64,000 bases of DNA from Norana najaformis. Taxonomy: Eukaryota; Annelida; Clitellata; Crassiclitellata; Hormogastridae. This document shows positions 1 to 10,841 of this stretch, in pieces. The notes under the pieces were generated by a model. The model searched no databases. It saw nothing but the letters and a program-made list of their open reading frames with translations, and was not told where the DNA came from. A program made the translations under genes and the position numbers. The stretch spans positions 49,851,976 through 49,915,975 of the forward strand of contig OZ029913.1 of NCBI GenBank assembly GCA_964023275.1, in the 5' to 3' direction. Position 1 is the first letter of the stretch. Every line of letters starts with the position of its first letter.

Positions 1-114
1 CATGACTAGTGTTGCTTGTCAATATGGCAGCTAAATAGTTAAAAGCAGGTCAGATGCTCTGATACAGATATACTTTTAAATTTAAAAAAAAAATTTGTCC
101 AATTATTACGTTAC

Positions 115-319
115 CTAAAATTCGCTTGAGTAAGAAGGACTTTCCTGTTCCAGCACTGCCAGTGAAGAAAAGATTGCATCCACTTAGAACCGCATTTAAG
201 ACATTCTGTTGTTCAGAACTGAGAGCAACAGCACTTAATGAGGAACCGGGTCGAGGAAAAGTCTGCTGCTTCATTTCACAATTAAGCTTCATTCGCAGTG
301 ACTTGCGACACTGACTTTC
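115..319 (-). CDS. PIF1: PIF1 exon 2 (Walker A)
   Basis: This 205-nt exon begins GAA AGT (ES) in phase 0 and ends ATT TTA G| in phase 1. It carries the P-loop GSAGTGKS of the superfamily 1 helicase. Bases 1-114 to its left are intron. Confidence 0.88.
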
Positions 320-1284
320 CTAAAAGAATTGGTCATTTACTTTGTAATTACAGTAATAAAATTGATGCCAAATAATTAACTGATAATGCTGTGCCTATAA
401 GAATTTTCTACAGCGAGTTGTACTGGCTTCAACCGAGTAAGATAAATTTAGATTGAAAAATCTAATATAATCAAATATAGATATTAGCAATCATCATCTT
501 TGGTCATTATGTTCACGTTACAACCTCAAATAACTGCTTTCCTAGATTTGGATTTAATCTCAGGTTTATCCATCTAACTGATGTTGATGCACTGCGATGC
601 ATTTTATAGCTCAGCTATGTAGAAGGCTATCAACAATATGGAAAGACACTGTGAGAAAATTTATACCACGTGCCTGTCATGATCAAAGATTTTGGTATGT
701 TAACCATTCAAAAATCCAGAGCATGAGAACACAAATGTTTTTACCATATTATCTGGAACTGCGTTTTCTTTGCCTTGCTCCATTTCTCTCTTTCGCTTGC
801 CTGCTTTTGCTGTGAAACAATTGTTCCTCTCCATTTTAACTCTTTGTTCATGGGCTGTTCTCGTGTCTTTCATCATCGGTGGACTAATGTCAGTAAACTG
901 ACGTGGCAGATCAGATGTTAATCTTTGACGAACTGTAAATGCTGTCTTCTTTTCTTTTATATGTCCCAATTTTATCAAAAGTATTTTTATAAATATTACA
1001 AGTCGATCTGGAGGGCAATTTGAAATCATCAAATTCATGCTTGGTTTTGTAATCTTAACCGTGGCTTTGCCTTCTTTTGCAAACCGTTGGTACACAACAG
1101 CATCTTTTAAATTTAGCAAAATTATCTGTTTCCCAGTATCCAGACGAAGCAAGATGTCCAAGAATTCATTGCGTCCAAGAACAAGCAAAACATCACGATA
1201 GACACGCCTACTGTCCACTTCACCAGAATCTCTCAGATATTCAGTTATTACTGTGCAGGTTAATTCGTTAATACTCCGTGCCAT
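115..1284 (-). CDS. PIF1: PIF1 5'-3' DNA helicase, first two coding exons (partial)
   Basis: Two minus-strand exons, 1284-745 and 319-115, join in phase 0 across a 425-bp intron (donor ATG|GTAAAA, acceptor TTCTTTTAG|GAA). Exon 1 encodes the PIF1 N-terminal region, with LGRNE, a basic stretch and SNCPPDRL matching what I recall of vertebrate PIF1. Exon 2 carries LSSEQQNVLNAVL followed by the Walker A motif GSAGTGKS and LLKRILG. A good donor (TTTTAG|GTAACG) ends exon 2 at 115, so the rest of the helicase lies left of the window. I chose the ATG at 1284; the same frame is open a few codons further up but without an ATG. Known role of the family: 5'-3' helicase that unwinds G-quadruplexes and acts in mitochondrial and telomeric DNA maintenance. 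Helitrons also carry PIF1-like helicases, but the spliced structure and the PIF1-specific N-terminus argue for the host gene. Confidence 0.9.
745..1284 (-). CDS. PIF1: PIF1 exon 1
   Basis: The coding part starts with MARSINELTC and ends GKENAVPDNM. The exon ends in phase 0 before GTAAAA. It covers the N-terminal region that precedes the helicase domain. Confidence 0.88.
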
Positions 1285-3060
1285 TTCTGTCACAGTCTAA
1301 GTGAAATAAATATCTCTTCCTTTCCTGCTCTTTTGTAACTACAATAAGCATCAAATGAAGAGTAAACAGTAATTACACAAACATGATTTTAAAACTCATA
1401 ACAAGTATGTTTAGTCAGTCACATAACATTTTCCAAACTTTCAAGGAATCGGATTGCATCTCTTTGCTTTTAGCAATTAATGAAAACTTTGCTTCGTTGT
1501 TTGGTTCAAAGCTCAGTCAACTTTTCACATTTTCACACACTGAACATGCATATTGGTTAATGTTTGCACCATAATTAGAATTTAGCACATTTCTATGCTT
1601 ATCTTTGAGTTTTTGCAGCTATTAGATTTCACAAAAATTAGCGGTACTAACCAGTGGTAGGTTTAATTAAGACACAGACAATGCCTTAAATGTGCTCAAG
1701 TCATGCCAGTTTCCAAGTTTACCATCAGGCAAAAATCATAGATTTGGTTTTGCAGCAGTATGAGTTCATGCTCTGGCGTTGGCAACCACTGGGATGTATA
1801 TTATCTACTAGCTCAAACACTTGCAGTCTTATTAAATTAGATTCTAAATTAGATACTTCGTAATCTAAATTAGTTATACGGCCTGAAGTTTAACATGAGA
1901 TCTTTTCTGACATGATTAATGTCAGAAAATCTGTGGCATAACTTGACATATTATGCAGCAAATCTGTAAACACATTGCTCAGGACAAAGTAAGTGTTGCA
2001 AAACATAAACTTATTTTAGGCAATGTTTTGAATGTTAAATCATGCAGTGCAAGTGAAAATCTTGTGCAAAGTCTGTTAATTCCACACAAATATAAATAAT
2101 GTGGCACCCTAGATTGCGAGAGGAGATAGAGCTCCACAGGTCTACTGAAAGTTATCCAACAAGGAATAAAATAAGTTAGAAAATAGCACAAGCATTTGTT
2201 TCACAATACTTTATTTCTTACAATTATTAAATCACATGTTTGCAACATGCAAAAAAGACAGTTTCTAACACATTTATGTTACAAATTGTGCTTCATCATA
2301 CAGACATACAGACTCTCATATGTGTGAAACAAAAAAAAAGAAAGAAAAAGAAAGAAAAAGGAAAAGAAGAAAGAAGAAAAAGGAGTTTGACGAGAAACAT
2401 AAAAAGGAGTTTGTGCGGCACAGTACATTTCATGAAATGTCCCCATCTTACCATCTCAGATTTTGATCATATTTGGCCAGCATGTAGAAAAATATGCAAG
2501 GTTTAAGGTCTGCAAGGTTTAAGATCTTCATACATAGATGACGTGGTGGGACCACTGGTCGATTTGACATGGACACTTGTGTTACTCTCTGCCTTATTTC
2601 TTGTTTCATAACTTCCAGTAAGACTGAAGCACTCTAGATCCTCTTGCAATCTAGGGTAGCCATACTGTTTTACACACACACACGTATACAGTGTATATGC
2701 AGTATTTTATAAACTTTTTGTTAGTCTGTTACGGATGCTTACAACAGATGACTCACATACTTATAAACTAGGAGTGCATTCGGTATGTGGCAGCACTTTA
2801 TTTCTCTCACAGCCTGCAGCGCCAAATTTGTTTTTAAGTAAGACGATTGCAAGCAGTCAATTCTACATGCTTGCCACACATATATATGTATATATATGTA
2901 TGTATATATATAAGCAGAATTAACAAACCTTAAACGAGATTTTGCCAACCCTACTAGTGTGCTGTATCGTATTCTGAATGATGATGACTGGTAATGATGA
3001 TGATGATAATGACGATTTTCCATTTATCGCAAAGTAAATACAAACCGCTGTAACAGCTCC
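1285..3060. other. Intergenic, AT-rich, upstream of PIF1
   Basis: No gene is supported here. The PIF1 promoter should lie just right of 1284, but no clear element is visible. A purine-rich tract (A/G only) runs about 2330-2390, and short CA and TATATG runs occur near 2680 and 2880. Confidence 0.5.
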
Positions 3061-3067
3061 TCTATAT

Positions 3068-3070
3068 CCT

Positions 3071-3110
<40 letters not shown>

Positions 3111-3150
3111 TCTCTGTCTCTCTCTCTCTCTGTCTCTCTCTCTCTCTGGT
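3068..3150. repeat. CT/CTGT microsatellite
   Basis: Nearly pure TC dinucleotides with occasional TG steps. Confidence 0.95.
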
Positions 3151-3189
3151 ATCCCAGCAACTGCATTTGTTCTTCATAACGTATCTCTG

Positions 3190-3275
3190 GACAACCCTCT
3201 GACTTAATGCAGTGCTCATGAATAAGCCAATTCCCTGCATTTAGCTGTTAACTAGTGCTTTAGAAATTTTCGAGA
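3190..3275 (+). repeat. Diverged interspersed tail repeat
   Basis: The order 'gctcatgaataagc', 'gctttagaaattttcgaga' matches a better copy at about 13615-13700. It looks like the tail of a retroposon, and a relative of the copies at 5563, 17020 and 56135. Confidence 0.5.
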
Positions 3276-3337
3276 TCAAGATTTGCATCTATCCCAGATT
3301 CGCATTATGTGTGACCTTGCACGTGTTAAAAATCTTT

Positions 3338-3368
<31 letters not shown>

Positions 3369-3412
3369 CAATAATAATAATAATAATAACAATAATAACA
3401 ATAATAATAATG
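3338..3412. repeat. AAT trinucleotide microsatellite
   Basis: About 24 AAT units with a few AAC variants. Long Asn or Ile open frames across it are artefacts of the repeat. Confidence 0.95.
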
Positions 3413-4213
3413 ACCCAGTTCTACATAAACAATCAGCATGGGATCGCCCTTTTGATTACGAAGGACATTGCCACATTATATGCATCTGCCGTATCGGACT
3501 ATCACAGGGCACAGGTCATGGCGGTGGCATCACCTCATACTAGCGACTGGTGGTTTGCCCTTCCAATAAGTGCCTGTGGTCTAAGACTCGAAGATGAGGC
3601 AGTACAAGTGCTTGTGGCTTTGCGCTTTGGTGCTGAGATATCACACCTCTCATAGGTGCCCTTGTGGTTCAATGGCCTTGACTGATGGTTCTCATGGTTT
3701 GGCTTGTCATCTTGGACCAGACTGCCAGACACGCAGCTCTAAATGACCTAATCTGGTGAGCTTTGGTGAAAGCGGGCTTCCCTTCCTCTAAAGAACCATT
3801 AGGACTTTCAAGATCCGACGGTAAACGCCCAGATGGCGCTACTCTCATTCCCTGGCAGGCGGGCAGGTCTATGGTATGGAATGTTACTGTTGTAGACACT
3901 GGCCGGCCGACTCTTGCCTCACACAGCCACGAATGCAGGTACAGCGGCAGAGTCGGCTGCTCAGAGGAAGGTCACCAAATATATCGATTTATCGGCTTCC
4001 TATCAGTTCATCCCTTTGGCCTTCGAGACCCTTGGCCCGATAAATTTACAGGACCTGGAGTTCTTAACTAATCGGGGTGGACACTTGACCAGGGTTTCCG
4101 GAGACCCAAGGGAGACCGCTTTCCTTCTCCAACGTGTTGCCTGCACAATTCAGCGTTTTAATTCGATTGCCTTCCGGGGCACTTTTGAAGAGCCAGACAT
4201 CAGCGAAGATTAG
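3413..4213 (+). mobile_element. LINE fragment: C-terminus with restriction-like endonuclease
   Basis: Translated pieces follow the C-terminal part of a LINE polyprotein common in invertebrates. ASPHTSDWWFALPISACG comes first, then a CPCG...HGLAC zinc motif, then SDGKRPDG...WNVTVVDT, and finally QRKVTKYIDL...GDPRETAFLLQR. The zinc motif followed by RPD and a downstream D is the pattern of the restriction-like endonuclease of early-branching LINEs (R2/NeSL side); that class is my inference. The reading frame changes at least three times and there are in-frame stops, so the copy is dead. The reverse transcriptase is missing; an AAT microsatellite abuts its left end. Confidence 0.75.
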
Positions 4214-5083
4214 CCATCTCAGAATATAATTTTTTTAACTTCCTGAAGGATCATAAATACCTCGGGACAATTAAAAAATTAATAATAAGATATAATAATA
4301 ATAAGATATAATAATAAGATGAATACCAAAAACATGACACCGATGGTCTCAAAAGTGGTTCCGAAGACTTTTGTTTCTGTCAGAACAACTAATTCGACTG
4401 GTTTTATTATTCATATGTATTACTGAATTCACAAGACTTTGTGCTATCTTACTAACAGTTACAACAAAATATCGAGGAAGGCATAAAAACCATTTAAAAT
4501 GTTGCGATAATTCCTTTCACGGCTACGGCATTTAAATTTACCTCAAAACACCACGACGAGATTTAAACTTTAAGTAGCCAGTTAGAGAGCGTTTTACAAA
4601 CTACAACCAATAGACATCAATGTTACAACCAAGTTCAACGGAAACGGAAACTAAGTAACTCCGAGCATGCTAGGAGTATACACCATTCTAAGTCTGAACG
4701 TGAGCGCGCATTTGTCGCAAATCAATCGTAAAATCAACTTTTCGAAATCTGTGACTAAATTCCAAACACATTGCACAAATTTATGCACAAACACTGTGAG
4801 AAAATAGAACTGCTCAGAGATACCGAAGAACAAGATCTGGTTGCCGTGAGACTAGAGAGCGAAAACGACAAAAGAGCTGTTACGATGGGTTGTGTTTAGG
4901 TTGAAAGAATCGTAATTGCTAAAGTGCTGATCCAAAGCTTATTAGCCCCGGCACCATCTTATTCACGAGCGCTGCGTCACGTTTCACCTTTTCAATAATC
5001 TTATCCAGAACCATCCAATCTGCCGCCTTTCCAATTCTCTCAACCTAAACATAATCCACCGTAATTACCCAGTCATCATACAC
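4214..5083. other. Intergenic, nothing recognised
   Basis: A short AATA-rich run near 4280-4320 is the only structure. No open frame resembles a known protein. Confidence 0.5.
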
Positions 5084-5119
5084 ACGTTGGACCAATGATG
5101 GACAGCGTTGGTCCAACGT
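5084..5119. repeat. Perfect 12-bp inverted repeat
   Basis: ACGTTGGACCAA and TTGGTCCAACGT are separated by 12 bases. The arms resemble the ends of the palindromic elements at 21717 and 39737. Confidence 0.75.
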
Positions 5120-5149
5120 CGGGGTACTGGCTGGGTACTGTTCTTCTGT

Positions 5150-5224
5150 CTGTCCGTCCGTCTGTCTGTCCGTCCGTCCGTCTGTCGCTCTCTGTGTGTG
5201 TGTCTCTGTATCTTTCTCTATGTC

Positions 5225-5255
<31 letters not shown>

Positions 5256-5262
5256 GCCTGCC

Positions 5263-5327
<65 letters not shown>

Positions 5328-5332
5328 CTGAC
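5150..5332. repeat. TCTG tetranucleotide microsatellite
   Basis: Mostly pure TGTC units from about 5220, with a degenerate left shoulder containing CCGT variants. Frames through it are artefacts. Confidence 0.95.
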
Positions 5333-5562
5333 AGTTATCTCACCCATCATACAAACTCACATATACGCCACCGCTTGCAATTTAAGCATTGATCTTTCAC
5401 TCAAAACTGAAAACACTTCTCTTTCACAGATCCTATTGTGACTACTCTCCTCCTTCTTGTCTCTCTTTCCGCTCCAATTCCAAACATCACCCACGATAGC
5501 TGTCTCTCTGCCTGACTTTTGGATCTTGACCTGGAACCGAACCCCTTTTGCCTATCGATATG

Positions 5563-5650
5563 GTTTTGACTGAGCGCCTGTGAACAAGCTGATCCCCGTG
5601 ACGTGGCTTTCGTTGGGCACTGTAGAAATCTCGAGATTACGATTTCGATC
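5563..5650 (+). repeat. Interspersed tail repeat, family B
   Basis: Contains 'gtggctttcgttgggc' then 'gtagaaatctcgagatt'. Inverted copies occur at 56135-56216 and, less complete, at 17020-17091. The structure suggests the 3' tail of a LINE or SINE ending in GATTAC-like repeats. Confidence 0.7.
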
Positions 5651-5760
5651 TCTCTGTCTCTCTGTCTCTGTCTCTATCTATGTCTCTATGACTCTGTCTC
5701 TATCTCTGTCTCTATGACTCTGTCTCTGTCTCTCTCCCTCTCCCTGTGTGTCTCTCTCGC
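5651..5760. repeat. TCTCTG microsatellite
   Basis: Degenerate TC/TG run directly following the family B tail, as expected of a retroposon 3' end that grew into a microsatellite. Confidence 0.85.
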
Positions 5761-6107
5761 CCTCATTCTTGCACTCAGTTGGAATCATTTAATCGTTAGA
5801 CGCTTCTCCGACCTTTTGATGGCCAGACTGCAAAACTACTATGGGAATAATTCCGCTTATTAACTTTGAAGAACACTAAATTCTCAGTGTTTGCTTGTGA
5901 GTTGCTTGTGTGAATTTAACACGAACAGTCTATCAATTAACAATGGCAATAACCAGTGTATCTCCTTACGAACATCGTCTTCTAAAATTTTCGATAAATA
6001 AGAAATAAAAGTTCATACTTATTTTCGTTCTGCTTATATTTGTATTCACTTTTATGTAAAATTCTTGATCTAACGTCTGCTGGAAACGTTCACTTAAGTT
6101 TGTTCAG

Positions 6108-6170
6108 TCAGTTTATTTTAGGTAGCAAATCTTTGAAACTTTAAAAGATTTGCTACCTAAAATAAACTGA
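6108..6170. repeat. Perfect 27-bp hairpin
   Basis: Arms 6108-6134 and 6144-6170 are exact reverse complements around a 9-nt loop. The arms read TCAGTTTATTTTAGG... and its complement. Confidence 0.9.
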
Positions 6171-6171
6171 A

Positions 6172-6226
6172 TTCACAGTAATGTTTGTGTTTAAACTTTA
6201 AACACAAACATTGTAAATTCTGTGAA
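6172..6226. repeat. Second hairpin, 16-bp perfect core
   Basis: Arms 6180-6195 and 6197-6212 are exact complements around one base. The outer TTCACAG (6172-6178) also pairs with CTGTGAA (6220-6226). It sits immediately beside the 27-bp hairpin. Confidence 0.9.
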
Positions 6227-6828
6227 CAGCTTTACTGCAACGTTTGTCTGACACGTTGTTTTAGAATTATTTTAACTTATAATAGGTCTATTTGTCGTTC
6301 AATAATGTAACGCTTTGTCACAATCTATGCTAGAACTTTTGATATAAACGTTATTATAACTTAAGGTACAATTTTAACTTAACAACCAGAGGCGAAGATC
6401 TATATGTAAGTTTGGGGGGTTTTGCATTTTTTCCTCGTTATGGGGACAGAGGGGGACTGCAAACATAAATGGAGGGGACAAAGACTACACAAATATTCAT
6501 AATTCATCAACTGCGTGCAGATTACAGAGTTCATATGACGGAGTAAATATCTAGATTCTAAGTAAAGGCTAAATAAGCCGAAACTGCTAATGACTTTTAG
6601 TTAGGAACAGCAAACAGAAGGTTTACTGTATGTTTTGGACAATTCTACATGCATATTGTTGCAATTTGGTTAAAATTTTTGAACACTTCTTATACACAGT
6701 TGGTGGATAAGGGTAGTGCCAGTGAACATAAACCGTGATAAACGTCACAAATGGGGAGGTATGCAATCATTCATTTGTAGTTTGTCACCAAACAAATTAG
6801 ACCTTGTGGTGAACCTGAAAATAAATGT

Positions 6829-6962
6829 GCAAATCAACTGATAACACTGGCCAACACATAATTTGTTGCCTCAAATGTTAGAACTGTTTCTGGGTATATT
6901 TGACCTGCTGATTCCAGAAAAGGCACCAGTTTTCTCCCAGCAGGTCTAGTTTTCGAGATATA
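6829..6962. repeat. Left inverted repeat of the element
   Basis: Imperfect reverse complement of 9343-9482. The best block is the shared ACACTGGCCAACA. Confidence 0.75.
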
Positions 6963-7160
6963 GAACATTATGCCATATACCAGTCTTTGCCTCTGCTCGC
7001 CCATAAAACATAAGGCTATAGCTATAATTATGTAGTGCTCAATTTATTATGTGATACACTAAATAAACATAATAATACAAATACTTAAAAGAAAATGGTA
7101 GCACCTGAAACTGTACTTATATGATACCAAACAGAACAAGTTTGTTATAAAAATTTCAAG

Positions 7161-8864
7161 TCATTCGACACCGAAGAAGCTCCTTTTGTACGATTTCCGA
7201 GTGTGGCATCTGCCGGAACAATCGCGCATAATATTCCAGCAATAGTCTGCCATCATGTGTGCATCCCGTCTTCCTTGATATCGATTTTCCATTGTTTTGA
7301 TGTCTTGGTGAAATCTTTCACCTTGCTCTTCGCTGAAGTCACCAAGATTCTCTGGAAAGCGATCTAAGTGACTGTGGAGATAATGGACTTTAATGTTCAT
7401 GTTGCAGCCAAGCTTGTTGAAATGAAGAAGCATATCCTCTACTAGTTGTGCATAATTGTCTGCCTTCTTGTTGCCAAGAAAATTTTTAGTTACAAGAACA
7501 AAGGAAGACCAGGCACAAGATTCGATTTCATTCACTGATGGTATGAAAAGTGGGTCATTCATAAGTTGCCTGATCTGTGGACCATCGAAGATTCCAGCCT
7601 TCAATTTTTCCATTGTAATTCCTGGTAACTTGTGTACTATGTATTCGAAGCATGAACCTTCTTTATTCAAAGCCCTGACAAATTGTTTCATCAGGCCTAG
7701 CTTTATATGTAGTGGTGGCAGTATGATCCTATCTCGTGCCACCAAAGATTCCTTGATTACATTTTGAGCTCCAACCACCATGTCTTTCCTCGAAGGCCAA
7801 TCTTTTCTTGTCCAATGTTCATGCTTGGCTCTACTGTCCCAAAGACACAAAAAGCAGGGATACTTTGTGTAGCCACTTTGTTGACCAAGGAGGAAATTTA
7901 CCATCTTCAAGTCTACACAAATTACCCATTGATGTTCTTTGTATTTTATCTTTTCCAGTACTAAAGAGATGGCATTGTACTCTTCTTTCATCCTGGTGGA
8001 GTGACCGATTGGAATAGAACCAAATTTGTTGCCGTTATTTAAAAGCACACATTTCAGACTACGTTTTGAACTGTCGATAAAAAGACGCCACTCATCTGGG
8101 CTGTAATCTGACAGACCAATTTTCTTCAATAAGTTGCTGATGTCATTACAGAATACTAGGTTGTTGTATTCGGTAAAGAATGGCAGCAAATCCTTTTCTC
8201 TGTTTCTATAAATTGTAATTTTCGTTCCAGGCTGAAGTGCATTCTTTTCCTTTAGTCTGGACGCAAGCAATTCAGAGGACTCTTTGGAAAGATTTAAGTC
8301 CCTGATCAGATCACTCAACTCTTTTTGGTCAAAACGTTCACTGTGTGAAGTTGATTGGAAATCACTGTCACTGCCCCCACTTTCTTCACTTTCGTCATCT
8401 TGTCCGATATTGGACATGCAAGTCTCATCGTCTGAGAGCTGAGGTAGTTCGCGAAAAGGTGGAACTGGTACAATATCCGAATGCGGAACAGGTCTCCTGA
8501 CTGAAGGTATATCAGGGTAAGACAACTTGTGACGATTATTTCGATTGATGCCTATGATATTAACCATACAAAAGTAACAGTCGTCGAAGTGGTTTATCTG
8601 TTCCCTCCAAACCATCGGTACACCAAATTTCAGGCAGCTTCTCTTTCCAATTGTCCAGTGGCGCAATTGTTCAATACAAGTTTTGCATACTGTATGAGGA
8701 GCCCATTGCTTATCTTGATCTCCAAGTTTGACACCAAAATAACCTACATATGCTCTTTTTATAAACTCAGAAATCGGTTTCCTGTTTGCTTTTAGTGTGT
8801 ATTCCCCACAAATGTAGCAGAGTATGTCTGGATGGTTAATGCAGCTCCGTCTGGAAGTAGCCAT
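7161..8864 (-). CDS. Intact 567-aa cysteine-rich protein, possible DDE transposase
   Basis: Single exon, no breaks, with its ATG at 8864. I recognise the family: near-identical uncharacterised proteins beginning MATSRRSCINHPD recur in several invertebrates, often in many copies. The N-terminus has a ZAD-like zinc pattern: C16-x2-C19, C60-x2-C63. An acidic, serine-rich linker lies near residues 145-175. The C-terminal half shows a strand-like FIDSSK (D264), then VICVDLKMV (D318), then PCFLCLWDSR, then FSEEQGERFHQD (E516 and neighbours). That order would fit an RNase H-like D-D-E core, which is my inference and not an established fact. The ORF is flanked by long inverted repeats, and base composition is like its surroundings. 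It could instead be a domesticated gene. Confidence 0.85.
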   Translation of the reverse strand: MATSRRSCINHPDILCYICGEYTLKANRKPISEFIKRAYVGYFGVKLGDQDKQWAPHTVCKTCIEQLRHWTIGKRSCLKFGVPMVWREQINHFDDCYFCMVNIIGINRNNRHKLSYPDIPSVRRPVPHSDIVPVPPFRELPQLSDDETCMSNIGQDDESEESGGSDSDFQSTSHSERFDQKELSDLIRDLNLSKESSELLASRLKEKNALQPGTKITIYRNREKDLLPFFTEYNNLVFCNDISNLLKKIGLSDYSPDEWRLFIDSSKRSLKCVLLNNGNKFGSIPIGHSTRMKEEYNAISLVLEKIKYKEHQWVICVDLKMVNFLLGQQSGYTKYPCFLCLWDSRAKHEHWTRKDWPSRKDMVVGAQNVIKESLVARDRIILPPLHIKLGLMKQFVRALNKEGSCFEYIVHKLPGITMEKLKAGIFDGPQIRQLMNDPLFIPSVNEIESCAWSSFVLVTKNFLGNKKADNYAQLVEDMLLHFNKLGCNMNIKVHYLHSHLDRFPENLGDFSEEQGERFHQDIKTMENRYQGRRDAHMMADYCWNIMRDCSGRCHTRKSYKRSFFGVE

Positions 8865-9342
8865 AACCTTAAGGATGTTCGCATCTGAGGAATTAAATGA
8901 CTAACCTAAAAAATAGTAAGAACATGTAGTTATTTAATGCTCACATTCACAGATTGTTCTTGCGACCAACTCTTAATATGCCCTAAGACGACTGCGGCTG
9001 CTCTAGCTTTCAGGAGGCGGTTTATATAGGCTATAAATGCTGACTTCAGCATAATCTATTTACATAGTTCGAAACCATGAAACGCTGTATAAGCACAAAT
9101 AAATTCTAAATGAGGCCATGAATTTAGTGCTGAGTAAGCTGTAGGCTACGGAATAGTTATTTTGTTGAATCAGCAATATCTCAGCACGCGGCAAGATATG
9201 CTGATTTTACATTATAAGGATGTAGGCATTATATGAATCAGCAAGAATTATAATTAGCCATAAATAAAGCTTATTATGACATTTTAGTTTTGCCAAAGAC
9301 ATCGTTTAAAGAGTGGACTGGGTTTTCTTTACAAAATCGACG

Positions 9343-9482
9343 ATATCTCAGAAACTAGACCCGATGCACTCAATCCAATGACATTTTCTGAATCAGCGCC
9401 CAAAATTACCCCAAGAACAGGTCTAAAACCGAAGGCAACAAGAAAAAAAAAATTTTCTGTTGGCCAGTGTAAGTTGACTGCA
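9343..9482. repeat. Right inverted repeat of the element
   Basis: Imperfect reverse complement of 6829-6962. A run of ten A inside it accounts for part of the length difference. Confidence 0.75.
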
Positions 9483-10628
9483 ATGAACGATTGAGGCGTT
9501 CCAACCGACATGAATTATTTAAACTCAAAAATGGTTGCTGCACAAGGCAAAGCAAATGGGACAATGCACAGAAGTTGAAGAAAGCATGGTGACAGTCTTG
9601 GCTTAGCACTGTGCCCTTCTGCTGCCCCCCCCCCCTTTAGAAGTTTTAACTTCGGGGATAATCCCCCCAGTCAAAACTTTGGGGGTACAGTCTCCCTCGA
9701 CTTCCCCTCGTGATTTCTGCCACTTTTAACGTTTTCGTCAAACGTTGCATTTACGATGTCCCACGTTTCTACAACAATAGTGATTAAGCGATTTAGCTAC
9801 ATAAAATAAACTGGTATAGGGCCTGGTCTGAGTGCAGCTTTTGTGAGATGGGATAAAGTGCTATCAGACATGACAATCCTTACTACATTTTTAACTGAAC
9901 AGACTAAATAGAGACTGTCGTCAATCAGTTTTTGATGCTTATCTAAGCGGTTCAGTATTTCATAATACTCATCAGCCCTTTCTTATACCGTTCTCTGGTA
10001 GGCTACGCCTCTCTTGAGACTGATACTACATGAGAGGCTATGAACGCCGTGTTTAGGCCTTCGTATCATTCAGGTGCAGTAAGCAACGTGACGTGAATTG
10101 TTGGCCCCTGCATCACATTCTACAAAGCCATCTTTAGAGAGGCCGCGGCGGCAGCATCGGCATCGGCGTATGCGGATCAACGTCTATGTTGTTGTTGTTG
10201 TTGCTGCTGCTGCTGCTGCTGTTGCTATTGCTGCTGCTATTCGTGATGCATTCGCTCTGTCAGTGGATTATAACGTTTTCGACCGCAATGAACCAAGATC
10301 TACTTGTACGAAAGGATTGTTCACGAAATCTAAAAATAAACACTTTAGGCATAAAATCATATAACGAGCCTATATATTATGCAGTGGACATTAAATACCA
10401 ATGATTGCTGCAGACGGCCTGGAAATATCCTATTTTAAAGTTCAATTTCATGCGCACTCACACATGATTATAGGTGTATTTATAGGCCCCGAGGTATTTA
10501 TACTTGGCGCATTGGACATAAAGGAAGAGTTACAGCCTACAGGTGCTTGATAGTTGTTCTAGTTGACATGAGATGATTTGATCTGCCTGTGCTGGACGGC
10601 TCGTGAAATCAATGCGATCTGCTCTAGT
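9483..10628. other. Intergenic; triplet repeats and a C-rich patch
   Basis: A short C run sits at about 9625. A GTT/GCT triplet microsatellite occupies 10185-10240. It probably includes the upstream region of the receptor gene, but no promoter element is evident. Confidence 0.5.
10185..10240. repeat. GTT/GCT triplet microsatellite
   Basis: GTT units followed by GCT units with few interruptions. Confidence 0.9.
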
Positions 10629-10690
10629 ACGATGTGGGAACGTTAAGTGTGGTTCACCTACGATGTGGGAACGTTAAGTGTGGTTCACCT
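10629..10690 (+). repeat. 31-bp perfect tandem duplication
   Basis: The unit beginning ACGATGTGGGAACG occurs twice head to tail, about 150 bp upstream of the receptor start codon. It may duplicate a regulatory site, or it may be recent slippage. Confidence 0.95.
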
Positions 10691-10841
10691 GTCAAGGTCG
10701 CTGCTACTGCTGGTGTTGGTGATTCAGTGGAATGCAACAGCGATCAACTAGAATGGCAATCAACTGCCTGATTGGCTACGTGACTCTGTGGCTGCATGGG
10801 GCTGTATCGATGTAGTTCTTTCAGTCGAGAACTAAGCGGCG

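Larger units (their letters stand above)
5870..6828. other. Intergenic with twin hairpins
   Basis: No gene is supported. The only structure is the pair of hairpins at 6108-6170 and 6172-6226, listed separately. Confidence 0.5.
6829..9482 (-). mobile_element. Element with long inverted repeats around the 567-codon ORF
   Basis: The stretch 6829-6962 and the reverse complement of 9343-9482 align along about 135 bp. Shared blocks in the same order are ACACTGGCCAACA, TTGTTGCCT, GTTAGA/TTTAGA, CTGATTC-AGAAAA, GGTCTAGTTT and GAGATAT. They lie at similar distances from the ORF (about 200 bp below its stop and about 480 bp above its start). This is directly visible. I infer that repeats and ORF form one DNA-mobile unit. 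The true outer ends and any target duplication are not resolved. Confidence 0.75.

Noticed and set aside
700-1293. PIF1 as part of a Helitron
   Set aside because: Two phased exons and the PIF1-specific N-terminal region fit the host gene; no Rep domain or Helitron ends seen.
3283-3543. Poly-Asn and poly-Ile open frames
   Set aside because: They are translations of the AAT microsatellite.
5045-5441. Cys/Leu/Ser and Arg/Thr/Asp-rich open frames
   Set aside because: They are translations of the TCTG microsatellite on both strands.
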